A DNA stretch of 42,853 nt from Spirochaetae bacterium HGW-Spirochaetae-5 (GCA_002839285.1 PGXT01000054.1:15596-58448); one strand, 5' to 3'. Counted from the stretch's first letter, positions 1 to 8,829 are shown. Numbers and translations: made by a program. Notes: generated by a model not told the origin, from the sequence alone.

Positions 1-195
1 ATGCAGTCATGCGACTCTCTCATTGAAGCAATAGATGACTTTGACGGATCAGTAATAATGGTTACACACAACGAGATGCACCTGCGAAGCGTAGCCACAA
101 AGCTGGTTGTTTTTGATAATGATAAAATAAGCATCTACCCCGGCACATACGATGAATTCCTTGCCGATATCGGCTGGGCTGATGAGGATTACTGA
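1..195 (+). CDS. C-terminal end of an ABC-F family ATPase (5' truncated by window)
   Basis: Only the last 64 codons lie in the window. The residues match the end of the second nucleotide-binding domain of ABC-F proteins (Uup/EttA/YkpA type): a helix after the Walker B region, then VIMVTHNE, whose His (residue 23 here) is the H-loop histidine, and then the typical closing phrase [13 protein letters not shown] proteins are soluble tandem ATPases acting on the ribosome or in antibiotic resistance; which subtype this is cannot be told from the tail. The ATG at base 1 is probably an internal methionine, because the preceding Walker B and D-loop residues are expected immediately upstream. The gene ends with TGA two bases before the end of the converging epimerase-like gene. 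Confidence 0.85.
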   Translation: MQSCDSLIEAIDDFDGSVIMVTHNEMHLRSVATKLVVFDNDKISIYPGTYDEFLADIGWADEDY

Positions 196-197
196 AA

Positions 198-1042
198 TTA
201 TTTTTTTAAAAGATCAGCAATTGCTCCCTGCAGCTCCGGAAACTGAAATCTGAATTTTTCATTGAGAAGTTTTTCCGGAACAGCCCGCTGACCCTTTGTA
301 AGAAATGACCCGAACTCACCAAGAACAATTCTCAGTACAAAGCCCGGTACAAACGGTATCAGTACCGGTCTTTTTACAGCTTTAGCCATTGTTTTTGTAA
401 ATTCCCCATTGGTTACAATTCCCGGAGCGGTACAGTTATATGCTCCTGACATTTTTTTATCAGTTACCGATTTTAAAACTATCCCGGCAACATCATCAAT
501 ATGTATCCAGGGGAACCACTGCTTCCCGTTACCGAGCTTACCGCCGAGCATCAATTTATAGTTCTTTTTAAGCAGAGGGAAAGCACCTCCATCAGATCCG
601 AAGACAGACCCGAAACGGAGAAGAACAACACGCAGATTTTTATCCTCCCCCTTCAAAGCCTCTTTCTCCCAGTCACTGCAAACCTGGGCAAGAAAATCCT
701 TTCCTGCACTGTGGGACTCTGTAATAACTTCATCATCGCTTAATCCGTAAAATCCCACTGCAGAGGCATTAATTAAAGTTTTACCTGCACCCTTTCCGGA
801 ACTGAAAGAATCAAGAATATTTGAAAAAGATTAACTCCCACAAGATTTATAACTATATCATGTTCCGCAAGACTGCTCTGCCATTCGCCGGGGAACATAA
901 GATCTGCCTTTACGAACGATACCCCATCATACTTATTCTCCTCTCTTCTAGCAAAAATAGTGACCTCGTGACCTGCCTGCTTAAGAGCCACTATAATATG
1001 TTTCCCTAAAAAACCAAATCCGCCTGCAACTGCTATTTTCAT
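198..1042 (-). pseudogene. YfcH/TIGR01777-like NAD-dependent epimerase, broken by a deletion/frameshift
   Basis: Two adjacent minus-strand frames together give one SDR-type epimerase of the YfcH family. The first (1042 to about 821) starts MKIAVAGGFGFLGKHI, a Rossmann GxxGFxG nucleotide-binding motif, and runs to GVNLFQ. It then goes out of frame and stops at 773. The second frame resumes at about 821 with NILDSF, continues through NASAVGFYG (active-site Ser/Tyr region) and on to the normal C-terminus at 198. In family members a stretch of roughly 15-20 residues with an RW...SR core lies between these two halves; it is absent here. The lesion is therefore a short deletion that also shifts frame, not a point indel. 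Natural decay and assembly error are both possible. The gene converges on the ABC-F tail. Confidence 0.8.
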
Positions 1043-1176
1043 AATGTAATCCTCCGTCCATTATTTAATATAATACAAATAAGACAATATCTGCAATGAT
1101 AATTTCAATTTTTGGATTAATACATTTATGATCCGACCGCAGATACCTCAAGAACACATCTCCTCAGTTAAAAAAG

Positions 1177-1308
1177 GGTAGCAAATTATTCTCGGGAATG
1201 CGTATGCTCCGTATACGCTGAAATGGGGGATTACCCAGGCGCTGCCCCTGTAATTCCCCATTTCAGGCTCAGCGCAAAGCACTGTGCCCCCAATAATAAA
1301 CTGCTGCC
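1177..1308 (-). repeat. Palindromic intergenic element, family A copy 1
   Basis: A 132-bp element in the divergent gap between the epimerase pseudogene and cheW. In inverted orientation it matches the copy at 28506-28640. It has three hairpin modules: GCGTATGC/GCATACGC-like, a central GGGGGATTAC/GTAATCCCCC arm pair (here partly degenerate, ending GTAATTCCCC), and an AGCGC...GCACTGTGCC arm, bounded by GTAGCAAATTATT and CTGCTGCC. It has no coding capacity. The rest of the 395-bp gap is AT-rich and carries the cheW leader. Confidence 0.8.
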
Positions 1309-1359
1309 TAAAAAAAGTTAATGAATAAATACTGAAAAATATTGCTTTTTTTTATCAGA

Positions 1360-1385
1360 TAAAGTATATTACTAAAACTCGATTG
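1360..1385 (+). promoter_or_regulatory. Weak candidate sigma-28-like promoter upstream of cheW
   Basis: TAAA at 1360-1363 and CTCGATTG at 1378-1385 are separated by 14 bp and resemble the flagellar/chemotaxis sigma-28 pattern TAAA-N15-GCCGATAA; the CGAT core is kept and the flanks are poor. The site lies 52 bp before the cheW ATG. Offered only because cheW genes are often under this sigma factor; the match is imperfect in both spacing and the -10 element. Confidence 0.25.
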
Positions 1386-1437
1386 ATAAATTTATAATTC
1401 TAATCATGTACTTAATATGAAGCATCGGAGGGCTTAA

Positions 1438-1935
1438 ATGGCTATGCAGGCAGATCTGACTACAAATGAAACTAAAGCAACATCTACTGAACAATATGTT
1501 ACTTTTCTAATAAATAATGAAACCTACGGTATTGAAGTATTACGTGTAAAAGAGATAGTCGGAATGACTACGATTACATCGGTTCCAAACAGTGAAAAAT
1601 ATCTTAAAGGTGTAATGAATCTCCGGGGAATTGTAGTGCCGGTGATAGATCTCCGGATGAAATTCAACATCCCTGAAAAGGAATATGATGCTTTTACAGT
1701 AATACTTATCATTGAAATGAGAGATTTTCTTGTAGGTGTGATTGTAGATTCAGTTTCAGATGTAATAACAGCTCCGGGTCAGCTACAGGAGGTTCCGAAT
1801 TTTCATGTAAGCATAGATAAGGAAGTTATCAAGGGCGTATTCAACAAAGACAGCAATCTGATTATTATTCTCAATGCAGATATAATGCTTACAGTTAAAG
1901 ATCTTGAAGTCCTTGCAGAAATAAACGAAGTATAG
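1438..1935 (+). CDS. cheW: Chemotaxis coupling protein CheW
   Basis: 165-residue single-domain CheW. CheW links chemoreceptors to the CheA kinase in the cytoplasmic signalling array. After a polar N-terminal extension of about 18 residues the domain shows the family phrases YGIEVLRVKEIVG, ITSVPNSEKYLKGVMNLRG, VVPVIDLRMKF and VIVDSVSDVI in the usual order, and the length is normal. The start is supported by GGAGGG seven bases upstream of the ATG; a second ATG two codons later is less well placed. It is monocistronic here, 400 bp ahead of a chemoreceptor gene on the same strand, and no cheA, cheY or cheR is in the window, so it probably serves a receptor array encoded elsewhere. Confidence 0.96.
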   Translation: MAMQADLTTNETKATSTEQYVTFLINNETYGIEVLRVKEIVGMTTITSVPNSEKYLKGVMNLRGIVVPVIDLRMKFNIPEKEYDAFTVILIIEMRDFLVGVIVDSVSDVITAPGQLQEVPNFHVSIDKEVIKGVFNKDSNLIIILNADIMLTVKDLEVLAEINEV

Positions 1936-2358
1936 AATTTCAATGTTTCTTCAAAAGTAAAAACTGTGCAGTTTCATTAAGTTGTATAAGCATATAATTA
2001 AATGAGACTGCTCTTTATTACCTTTGCAACACTTGAATCATCCGGATTATACAACAAAAACTTCAGGCACTTTTATAACAGTAAAAACTCTATCCTATCC
2101 CCCGAACAAGTGCGGCGGAGAGAATAATCCTTCATTTTACACTAAGATACAAGTTGATAACCCGGACATTTAAAAATTTATTTTTTTATTACAAATTTTA
2201 AAGCCGATGCATTATTTTCTCATTACATTGAAAATATTAATCTATCAAACAACCAGATTAATATTAAAATCCGTTTTTACTTATGCATCATTTTACGGAT
2301 ATTCTTTTATGTTAAAGAATATCCTTATAAAAAGAAACCTTGAGACATGGAGATCATC
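1936..2358. other. 423-bp gene-free region between cheW and the chemoreceptor gene
   Basis: AT-rich and without a credible ORF. It contains a small hairpin just after cheW (AAACTG-TG-CAGTTT, 1961-1974) with no clear T-run, and the perfect 11-bp inverted repeat at 2297-2324 described separately. Unlike most other gaps in this window it carries no copy of the palindromic repeat families. No confident promoter was seen. Confidence 0.5.
2297..2324. promoter_or_regulatory. Perfect 11-bp inverted repeat in the chemoreceptor leader
   Basis: GGATATTCTTT (2297-2307) and AAAGAATATCC (2314-2324) are exact complements around a 6-base loop, ending 34 bases before the proposed start codon. It may be an operator or a 5'-UTR hairpin. 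There is no T-run and the repeat precedes its nearest gene, so a terminator for cheW is less likely. Confidence 0.4.
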
Positions 2359-4485
2359 ATGAACATTCACTCGTTTAAATTCAAATTAATGTCCTATATA
2401 ACTTCTATCGTAATTGTTGCTATTGTTACAATTCAGATTATTACTCTCGCCATGACATACTTTGCAATAAATGAAGAAATTAATGATAAGATGCCTCTGA
2501 AGATGGATGCAATAATCAGCGAAATGAATATTAAAATGAATATGCACTCATCAATTGTGCGCTCGCTGGCATCCCTTGCGCAGAGTAACCGGAGCACTAT
2601 CTCCAGAGAGAACTATATAAATATGCTGAAGGATCTTGTGGGAGATAACAATGCCAGTTTCGGATTCGGTATATGGTTTGAGCCATTCAGATACAGCACT
2701 GCTGTAAAATTCTTCGGTCCCTATGCTTATCGCGACAAAGATAAAATAATCGTTACAACCGATTATGAAACCGCCGAGTACAACTTTCACAATCAGGACT
2801 GGTATAAAACAGGTGTGGGTAAACCTGAAAACAGTATATCATGGTCTGCTCCATTCTATGATGACGCCACAGGTGTTACAATGATTTCAGCAGTATCTCC
2901 ATTTTTCGATGCTGGTAAAAATTTTATGGGACTGGCAAGCGGTGATTTCGATATAGCCGAACTTCAGAATATTGTTCAGTCCATTAAAGATGATAAAACA
3001 GGCCTGCAGGCATTTCTCCTTGATGCCGATGGTACTTTCATCGCATTTCAGAATAAAGACCTCATAATGAAAAAGAAAATAACAGATCACTCCGATAAAG
3101 ATTTTGCTTCTCTCGGAAATGATGTTATCAAAAGTAAAAACGGCAGTTCAAAAATTACAATCGATGGTGATAAAAAATGGGTATATTTCCGCGAAATAAA
3201 AGAAACCGGCTGGATTCTTTGTATAACAGTTTCAGAAAGTAAACTTTATGCGCCACTTTATAAAATGATATTTGCCACTCTTATTATCGCATTAATTGCA
3301 ATCGGCATTAGCCTCCTTGTAAGTTTTTATATTTCAGGAAAAATTTCGAATCCGGTAAAAGCTATGAGTGAATTTGCCAATAAACTTGCCGAGGGTGATT
3401 TTACAGATAGAGTAAAAATAGAACAAAGAGATGAAATAGGCGATCTGGCAAAAGCTTTAAACTCTTCTGCGGATAACCTTGAAGATCTGATTACAAACAT
3501 CATAATGTCCGCTGAAAATCTCACTTCAGCCGTTGACCAGATAAGTAAAGGGAACATGAATCTTTCACAGAGAACAACACAGCAGGCTTCTGCTCTTGAA
3601 GAGATTGCAGCCACCATAGAAGAGAACACGGCAACTGTTGACCGGAATGCTGAGAACTCAAAGAGTGCTCAAGCTCTTACTAATGAGGGCGCGCAGAAAT
3701 CAGCTATCGGCAGCGATCAGGCTGTAGTTGCAATACAATCTATAAATGAGATTAATGATTCGAGTAAAAAAATCTCTGAGATAATTACAGTAATCAACGA
3801 AATTGCATTCCAGACCAACCTTCTTGCACTGAATGCAGCAGTTGAAGCAGCACGGGCTGGTGATCAGGGGAAGGGGTTTGCAGTTGTTGCCGGTGAGGTT
3901 AGAAACCTTGCGCAGCGTTCGGGCGGTGCGGCAAAAGAGATTGAACTTTTAATCAAGGAATCTGTTGAAAAAGTTGAAAAGGGGACACAGGTTGTAGTAC
4001 AGTCCGGCGAATTTCTTAAAGAGATAGCAAATGCCGCAAAAACAACTGCACATATTATATCCGAAATTGCTGCAGCAAGTGATGAACAGCGGCAGGGAAT
4101 GGATCAGATCAACCGCGCAATTGTTGAACTCGACTCTGCAACTCAGCAGAATGCGGCTCTTGTGGAAGAGACAGCATCAGCAAGTGAAGAGATGGCGAAT
4201 CAGGCTCAGGAGATGCTTGCACTAATGAGCAGATTTACAATCAGAAATAAAAACAGCAGATCGAAGACTATTGTAGAGCCGATAAAAAAGACTCCTGAAA
4301 AAACAGCTATCAAGAAAACAACTGAAATAAAAAAACAGGGGACGGCCCAAAAGTTTAAGCCTCAGGCTGCTGAGGTCAAACCTGTGATCATCGCTTCAGA
4401 GAAAAAAAATGAGCCATCTCCCAAAAAAGAAAAGTCATCAAATATTGATGACTTTATGAATGACGACGGTTTTGAAAAATTCTAA
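2359..4485 (+). CDS. Methyl-accepting chemotaxis protein with periplasmic Cache domain
   Basis: 708-residue chemoreceptor. Order: short cytoplasmic N-terminus, TM1 (about 11-37), large periplasmic dCache-like sensor (about 38-290, with [12 protein letters not shown] and DWYKTGVG...[11 protein letters not shown] as in small-molecule-binding Cache domains), TM2 (about 303-326), HAMP (about 327-380), and the long coiled-coil signalling domain. The invariant hairpin tip [20 protein letters not shown] is at about 481-500. A Lys/Glu/Pro-rich linker of some 60 residues ends in DDGFEKF, a tail resembling the CheR/CheB-tethering pentapeptide NWETF but with Phe at the Trp position. The ATG at 2359 is preferred over 2347 because GGAG (2349-2352) then sits seven bases upstream. 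The ligand cannot be told. Confidence 0.96.
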   Translation: MNIHSFKFKLMSYITSIVIVAIVTIQIITLAMTYFAINEEINDKMPLKMDAIISEMNIKMNMHSSIVRSLASLAQSNRSTISRENYINMLKDLVGDNNASFGFGIWFEPFRYSTAVKFFGPYAYRDKDKIIVTTDYETAEYNFHNQDWYKTGVGKPENSISWSAPFYDDATGVTMISAVSPFFDAGKNFMGLASGDFDIAELQNIVQSIKDDKTGLQAFLLDADGTFIAFQNKDLIMKKKITDHSDKDFASLGNDVIKSKNGSSKITIDGDKKWVYFREIKETGWILCITVSESKLYAPLYKMIFATLIIALIAIGISLLVSFYISGKISNPVKAMSEFANKLAEGDFTDRVKIEQRDEIGDLAKALNSSADNLEDLITNIIMSAENLTSAVDQISKGNMNLSQRTTQQASALEEIAATIEENTATVDRNAENSKSAQALTNEGAQKSAIGSDQAVVAIQSINEINDSSKKISEIITVINEIAFQTNLLALNAAVEAARAGDQGKGFAVVAGEVRNLAQRSGGAAKEIELLIKESVEKVEKGTQVVVQSGEFLKEIANAAKTTAHIISEIAAASDEQRQGMDQINRAIVELDSATQQNAALVEETASASEEMANQAQEMLALMSRFTIRNKNSRSKTIVEPIKKTPEKTAIKKTTEIKKQGTAQKFKPQAAEVKPVIIASEKKNEPSPKKEKSSNIDDFMNDDGFEKF

Positions 4486-4510
4486 CGAATGAAATAGATC
4501 ATACTTGTGG

Positions 4511-4580
4511 CTTCGGCTCCGCTCAGCCAGCGTATTAAGCGCTCAGCCTGCGTACTTACCGCTCCCCGAGCGGAGCCGAG
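4511..4580. repeat. Inverted repeat between convergent genes (CTTCGGCTCCGCTC family)
   Basis: CTTCGGCTCCGCTC (4511-4524) pairs with GAGCGGAGCCGAG (4568-4580). The interior repeats CTCAGCC(A/T)GCGTA. It shares CCGCTCAGCCAGCGT with the element at 17655-17776. It lies between the converging chemoreceptor and fdhD genes and could serve as a bidirectional terminator, though there is no T-run. Confidence 0.65.
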
Positions 4581-4607
4581 GGGTGCGGAAGTTTAAATCA
4601 TAACTGT

Positions 4608-5363
4608 TTACAAATTCAATAATCTCTCAGAATGAGAATATACATTAAATCTATCTCCTCTAAGAAACCCGACAAGTGTCATATTTGACTGTTCAGCAGC
4701 ACTTACTGCGGCACTGGTGGGAGCTGATACTCCGGCAACGAAGACAGCGCCGGTTCTATAACTTTTACGTATCATTTCAAAGCTGATTCTTGACGAAAGC
4801 ATTATAAGAAAAAGACTCTCAATTTTTCCTTCAGCCAAAGCGCTCCCCATACATTTATCAAGAGCATTGTGTCTCCCCACATCTTCGGCAAAAGATATAA
4901 GATCTCCGCCGGATGAATAAAATGCACAGGCATGAACTCCGCCGGTTTTATCAAATACCCCCTGCATTTTAAAAAATTCATTCTGAAGAGTAAAGAGTCT
5001 TTCCGCCGTAAACTCCCCCTTATTCTGTGATACAGGTACAACAAGTTCATCTGAAATCATACTGCCTGAGGAGGCATAAACTTTTTTAAAACCGGGAACA
5101 ATTGAACCTTTAATATTCAGAGATATCCGGCTTTCATCCATTTTAAAATCATGAACATCACTGAGAGAATTTATAATCCCTTCATTAAACAAAAGCCCCA
5201 GTGCCAGCTCATAATCCATCCCGGGCATTCTCATGCAGAAATATTTTTTTTCACCATTGATAAAAATTTCAAAAGGATCTTCACTCACAATCCGGTCAGT
5301 GACATTCTCCGAATTCCCATTTTTATACTTCACTATTTTTATTTCAAATGTATCCATCAGCAT
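4608..5363 (-). CDS. fdhD: FdhD family sulfurtransferase / formate dehydrogenase accessory protein
   Basis: 251-residue FdhD homologue. FdhD passes sulfur from a cysteine desulfurase to the molybdenum cofactor of formate dehydrogenases. Family motifs are clear: MRMPGMDYELALGLLFNEGII near the N-terminus, TGGVHACAF, EDVGRHNALDK, LSSRISFEM, SAPTSAAV and LVGFLRGDRFNVYS. The CxxC that carries sulfur in E. coli FdhD (Cys121/Cys124) is absent: the aligned segment reads KKVYASSGSMIS with no cysteine. Either this branch uses a different mechanism or it has another role. Its Shine-Dalgarno GAGG overlaps the stop codon of the upstream gene, so the two genes are one operon. No formate dehydrogenase subunit lies in the window. 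Confidence 0.9.
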   Translation of the reverse strand: MLMDTFEIKIVKYKNGNSENVTDRIVSEDPFEIFINGEKKYFCMRMPGMDYELALGLLFNEGIINSLSDVHDFKMDESRISLNIKGSIVPGFKKVYASSGSMISDELVVPVSQNKGEFTAERLFTLQNEFFKMQGVFDKTGGVHACAFYSSGGDLISFAEDVGRHNALDKCMGSALAEGKIESLFLIMLSSRISFEMIRKSYRTGAVFVAGVSAPTSAAVSAAEQSNMTLVGFLRGDRFNVYSHSERLLNL

Positions 5364-5372
5364 TCAGCAACC

Positions 5373-6320
5373 TCATTCATTTATGACTATCTGACGCAGT
5401 CCCTTCAGCATCATATCATCATCTCTATATAACGTATAACTGGAAAAAAAATCACGAAGTCTCTCCTGAAGCAGCGGCTTCTGCACAACCCCCGATTCCG
5501 TCAGTTCAAGATAATCATCCCAGACTCCGAGCTGTTTCTCCTCTATTTCATGATGCCTCTCTCTATACTGAAAATACAGATAAAAGAAAAGAGGCTCGAA
5601 TAGTTCAGAACCGGCTTTAAGTTTTGATGCGGATGGATCAGGCATATTCATACATGCGGTAAAATAATCGTATGAAATAAACTGATAAATCTTAGGTGGT
5701 ATGGAATAAATATCATTACCGGATTTAACACTAAAGTCAATTGATATCTCTGTTGTGCTGAACTCGTCAAAAAATACCGAGGTGAATCTCTTGCCGTCAG
5801 TATCGACTTCAAGCTGCGACTTGAGCCTGAAAGAATCTATCAGAATAGGATTACTCCCTTTTATAACCGGGACCAGTCTTGACTTATATCTTATTCTATC
5901 AGTCATATATCCTGGAAAAGTTCTATTGTCCCCTTTGCCGGCAATAGTTCCATGGCCGCCTGTAAGTTTAAAATCGAATCTTAGAATATGTACAAAATCT
6001 ACAAGTTTACCGGGAATAGGTTTTACAAAATGAAGAGAATGCTGCTCCGAAGAGGGTTTCCTCTTTTCAAGGAGCATATGACCATGCAGATACTCCGGAA
6101 TTACCGAGACAAGACTGCCGGTTATCGCGGCACCCGCGGAATAATCAAGTTCACTTACCGGAATGGGGGGAATAGATATCTCCTCATTGACAGAATAAAA
6201 CTCCAGAAGAGATTCATCAAGAAAAACTCCGGAAATTTTATTCTTCTCATTTCCGCTTATTGAACTGACCAAATGGTCAATTTCTAAAACTGAGGATTTA
6301 TCTGAATCATTTATCTTCAT
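5373..6320 (-). CDS. Hypothetical protein co-transcribed with fdhD
   Basis: 315 residues, not recognised. No signal peptide or membrane span is apparent; the protein is acidic to neutral with mixed alpha/beta character. Noticeable phrases are ELDYSAGAAITGSLVSVIPEYLHGH (residues about 59-83), a Gly-rich TGGHGTIAGKGDNRTFPG segment in the middle, and a C-terminal helical region with FYLYFQYRERHHEIEEKQ. The ATG is preceded by AGGGTG at a usable distance. It ends nine bases before the fdhD start, with fdhD's ribosome site across its stop codon, so the two are translationally close and probably functionally linked. A role in molybdoenzyme maturation is only an inference from this pairing. Confidence 0.75.
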   Translation of the reverse strand: MKINDSDKSSVLEIDHLVSSISGNEKNKISGVFLDESLLEFYSVNEEISIPPIPVSELDYSAGAAITGSLVSVIPEYLHGHMLLEKRKPSSEQHSLHFVKPIPGKLVDFVHILRFDFKLTGGHGTIAGKGDNRTFPGYMTDRIRYKSRLVPVIKGSNPILIDSFRLKSQLEVDTDGKRFTSVFFDEFSTTEISIDFSVKSGNDIYSIPPKIYQFISYDYFTACMNMPDPSASKLKAGSELFEPLFFYLYFQYRERHHEIEEKQLGVWDDYLELTESGVVQKPLLQERLRDFFSSYTLYRDDDMMLKGLRQIVINE

Positions 6321-6484
6321 TATATCACCCTGCTGATCTCTATAAGAAGGAGCATTTAAACTCTTTTATTCTATAATACAACAATCAATCTTAGTTTGTA
6401 AATACTTTTCACCATCACCGGACAAAATAATAATAAAATAACACTATTAATTTCTTACCATATATTTGCAGCAGTTTATATCCG

Positions 6485-6526
6485 GAGGCACAGCGCTACG
6501 CGCTGCGCCTGAAGTGGGGGATTACG
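6485..6526 (+). repeat. Palindromic intergenic element, family A copy 2 (truncated)
   Basis: Only the first module (GAGGCACAGCGC-TACG-CGCTGCGCCT) and the opening of the second (GTGGGGGATTACGA) remain; the other arm of the second hairpin and the third hairpin are missing. It lies in the 298-bp divergent gap between the hypothetical gene and cheD, upstream of the cheD promoter. Confidence 0.65.
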
Positions 6527-6553
6527 ATTTTATTGAAAAAATAATATTAACCA

Positions 6554-6583
6554 TTGACAAATAGAATAAAGAAGTATTACTAT
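6554..6583 (+). promoter_or_regulatory. Candidate sigma-70 promoter for cheD
   Basis: TTGACA (6554-6559) is a perfect -35 box; TACTAT (6578-6583) follows after 18 bp as a -10 box. The -10 ends 35 bases before the cheD ATG. The surrounding sequence is AT-rich and there is no competing gene. Confidence 0.5.
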
Positions 6584-6618
6584 ATAGTTGAATTAAAATC
6601 CGAAATAGAGATTACAGT

Positions 6619-7104
6619 ATGAGTGAAACACTTTTAAATGTAGGAGTCGCGCAGGTCAGAATGGCAAAAGAGCCAACGGTTCTCCGCACAATTCTAGGAA
6701 GCTGCGTCGGGATCTGCATATATGACAGAATGAAAAAAATCGGAGGGCTTGCCCATGTTTTACTCCCTCTGGACACGGCAAATGGAGCTAATCCTGAAAA
6801 ATATGCAGATACAGCTATTCCCCTTCTGGTTCAGATGCTTCTGAAAGAGGGTGCAAAAAAAGAATTTCTATCCGCTAAGATTGCCGGTGGTGCTTCAATG
6901 TTTAAATTTGAATCCAATGTAACTCTTGGTCAGATTGGCGACAGAAATGTTGAAGAGACAAAAAAAATGCTGGCCAAGCTTCAGATTCCGCTGCTTGAAG
7001 AGGATACGGGTGGGAATTCCGGCCGCGTCATAGACTTTTATCTGATGGATGGCCACTTGAAAGTCAAGGCTGCCGGTCAGGAAAAAATTTATTATAAGGT
7101 TTGA
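6619..7104 (+). CDS. cheD: Chemoreceptor glutamine deamidase CheD
   Basis: 161-residue CheD. It deamidates specific glutamines of chemoreceptors and in many bacteria also binds CheC, tuning adaptation. The catalytic Cys is C29 in ILGSCVGICIYD and the catalytic His is H46 in GGLAHVLLP. The conserved KYADTAIPLLVQMLLKEGA and KIAGGASMF segments follow, and the length is normal. The start has a weak ribosome site (AGAGATT). The HDOD gene begins about 20 bases after its stop, so they form an operon. Together with the Cache-type receptor and cheW it suggests CheD-dependent adaptation, although cheC, cheR and cheB are not in the window. Confidence 0.95.
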   Translation: MSETLLNVGVAQVRMAKEPTVLRTILGSCVGICIYDRMKKIGGLAHVLLPLDTANGANPEKYADTAIPLLVQMLLKEGAKKEFLSAKIAGGASMFKFESNVTLGQIGDRNVEETKKMLAKLQIPLLEEDTGGNSGRVIDFYLMDGHLKVKAAGQEKIYYKV

Positions 7105-7124
7105 TAAAATCCGGGGTATTTTAC

Positions 7125-7985
7125 ATGCACGCACAGATAAAACAGAGAATTGAGAGCACAATAAATAATCTAGCAGCACTTCCGACTATGCCGGAAATTG
7201 CTTCTAAGATTCTAAATATGGTAAACAATCCCGATGTATCTTTTAAAGATGTAGCGGAGGAGATATCGAAAGATCAGTCAATGACAACTAATATTCTCAA
7301 GCTCTGCAACTCCGCATATTTCAGCAGAGGGAAAGAGATTACATCCATTGACAGAGCTATAGTAACCCTGGGGATCAAAGAGATAACAAGTATTGTTATG
7401 GTAATCGCAGCTAAACCGATTCTCGATAAGTTTGTAATCGGTTACGATCTTGGTAAGGGTGAACTCTGGAAACAGGGATTGATGGTTGCCAATCTGGCTA
7501 AAAAAATTGCCATTATGAAAAACCGTAAAGATATCTCTGATGTTGTTTTTACCGGCGGGATAATTCACAATGTCGGTAAAACCGTTATTGCAATATATGT
7601 TCAGAATACCTACAACGATATTATAAACGAAGTTAAAACAAAAAATATAACATTCAATGAAGCTGAAAAAGAGATCATGGGATACAGCCATCAGGAGATC
7701 AGCGAAAAGATTCTTGAGAAATGGAATTTTCCTCCGGTACTCAAGGCTATCGTAAGATATTACTCCGAGCCTGAAAATGCGCCTGAGCAATATAAAGCTG
7801 AAGTCTCTGCAGTACACATTGCAAATACAATAAGCATCATGGCAGGGATAGGGATCGGAAGTGACGGATTATATCATCAGCTGAGCAGCAAAGCGCTCGA
7901 CACATTAAAAATTACAAATGCCGAACTTGAGGAGTTATTTGCTAAAATTCCGGAAATGGGGAAACAGCTTCAGGATCTTGCCTAG
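7125..7985 (+). CDS. HDOD domain signalling protein
   Basis: 286 residues. HDOD proteins are HD-related domains, usually without phosphodiesterase activity, used in bacterial signalling. The N-terminal part shows the family phrase LAALPTMPEIASKIL, then SMTTNILKLCNSAYF and the segment IDRAIVTLGIKEI. The metal-binding HD dyad is replaced in GGIIHNVGK, as is usual for HDOD. The later GYSHQEISEKILEKWNFPP matches the domain's C-terminal half. The reading frame is open from a TTG at 7101 that overlaps the cheD stop, but the ATG at 7125 has GGGG about ten bases upstream and begins at the domain boundary, so it is preferred. It is co-transcribed with cheD. Confidence 0.9.
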   Translation: MHAQIKQRIESTINNLAALPTMPEIASKILNMVNNPDVSFKDVAEEISKDQSMTTNILKLCNSAYFSRGKEITSIDRAIVTLGIKEITSIVMVIAAKPILDKFVIGYDLGKGELWKQGLMVANLAKKIAIMKNRKDISDVVFTGGIIHNVGKTVIAIYVQNTYNDIINEVKTKNITFNEAEKEIMGYSHQEISEKILEKWNFPPVLKAIVRYYSEPENAPEQYKAEVSAVHIANTISIMAGIGIGSDGLYHQLSSKALDTLKITNAELEELFAKIPEMGKQLQDLA

Positions 7986-8004
7986 AATTACTTTTTTTAT
8001 TTTT

Positions 8005-8150
8005 AAAATCCCCTTTAACAAAGGGGATTTTTAGTAAAGCGAAACAGAGGGATTTCCGGTTTCTAAAGCCGGATGTTCAGAAGAAAAAAAATGGTCTTGA
8101 AACTTTAAAATCTCCCGGCCTGCGGCCACCCTCTTTGATAAAGAGGGTTT
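8005..8150. repeat. Convergent-gap double-hairpin element (family B, copy 1)
   Basis: Two A/T-flanked stems: AAAATCCCCTTTAACAAAGG and its continuation (8005-8031, followed by TTTT, terminator-like) and ACCCTCTTTGATAAAGAGGG (8128-8148). The spacer contains AAAGCGAAACAGAGGGATTT and AAATCTCCCGGCC. The same modules in inverted orientation occur at 38611-38730. It lies between the converging HDOD and smpB genes and probably terminates both. Confidence 0.7.
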
Positions 8151-8206
8151 TAACCTCTATAGAAATCTATCTTACATATTGCTGAAATGTAAAAAATGCC
8201 CGATCA

Positions 8207-8665
8207 CTATACGTACTTGCGGATATCCCTCTGCAGATCGCGTTTCATATCTCTATCTTGAATTGTCCGGCGCTTATCATGAGTATCCTTACCCTTTGCA
8301 AGACCAAGTTCAAGTTTGACTTTACCGTTTTTTATATACATTCTCAAAGGTACTAATGTGTATCCGCGCTCTTTGAGTTTACCGACAAGTTTTTTTATTT
8401 CATATTTATGAAGAAGAAGTTTTCGTTCGCGGAGAGGTTCGTGGTTAAAATAGTTCCCCATCTCGTAGAGTGATATATTCATTCCGATAATATACAACTC
8501 ACCATCTTTTATGTAAGCATAAGACTCCTGAATATTAACTTTCTTCTGCCGGATAGATTTGACCTCTGTCCCCTTAAGCACAACACCCGCTTCATAGGTA
8601 TCAAGAATCTCGTACTCAAATCTGGCTTTTTTATTTCTGAGTATTTCTATTATATTATCTGACAT
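8207..8665 (-). CDS. smpB: SsrA-binding protein SmpB
   Basis: 152-residue SmpB, the partner of tmRNA in trans-translation rescue of stalled ribosomes. The OB-fold core shows the family phrases NKKARFEYEILDTYEAGVVLKGTEVKS, the SYAYIKDGELYI segment, ISLYEMGNYFNHEPLRERKLLLHK and a very basic C-terminal tail (KGKDTHDKRRTIQDRD) that enters the decoding centre. The frame is open further upstream, but the ATG at 8665 has GGAGAG at ideal distance and begins the normal family N-terminus, so it is used as start. No tmRNA gene (ssrA) was recognised nearby. Confidence 0.96.
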   Translation of the reverse strand: MSDNIIEILRNKKARFEYEILDTYEAGVVLKGTEVKSIRQKKVNIQESYAYIKDGELYIIGMNISLYEMGNYFNHEPLRERKLLLHKYEIKKLVGKLKERGYTLVPLRMYIKNGKVKLELGLAKGKDTHDKRRTIQDRDMKRDLQRDIRKYV

Positions 8666-8829
8666 TGAATCTCTCCGTAAAAATATCTTTGACTGTTTAA
8701 AAAGCAACTAAACTGCCCAGAACAAAAACGTACGGGCATTCAATTCTATTTGAATGATTATATTTTTTAAGTTACAAGTGTCAAATGCTTATTTATTCGA
8801 ATTTACCCGGAAAATCAGGTAACAATTTA

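Noticed and set aside
2171-2210. Sigma-28 promoter for the chemoreceptor (TAAA...GCCGATGC)
   Set aside because: The two boxes are 28 bp apart instead of about 15, so they cannot form one promoter.
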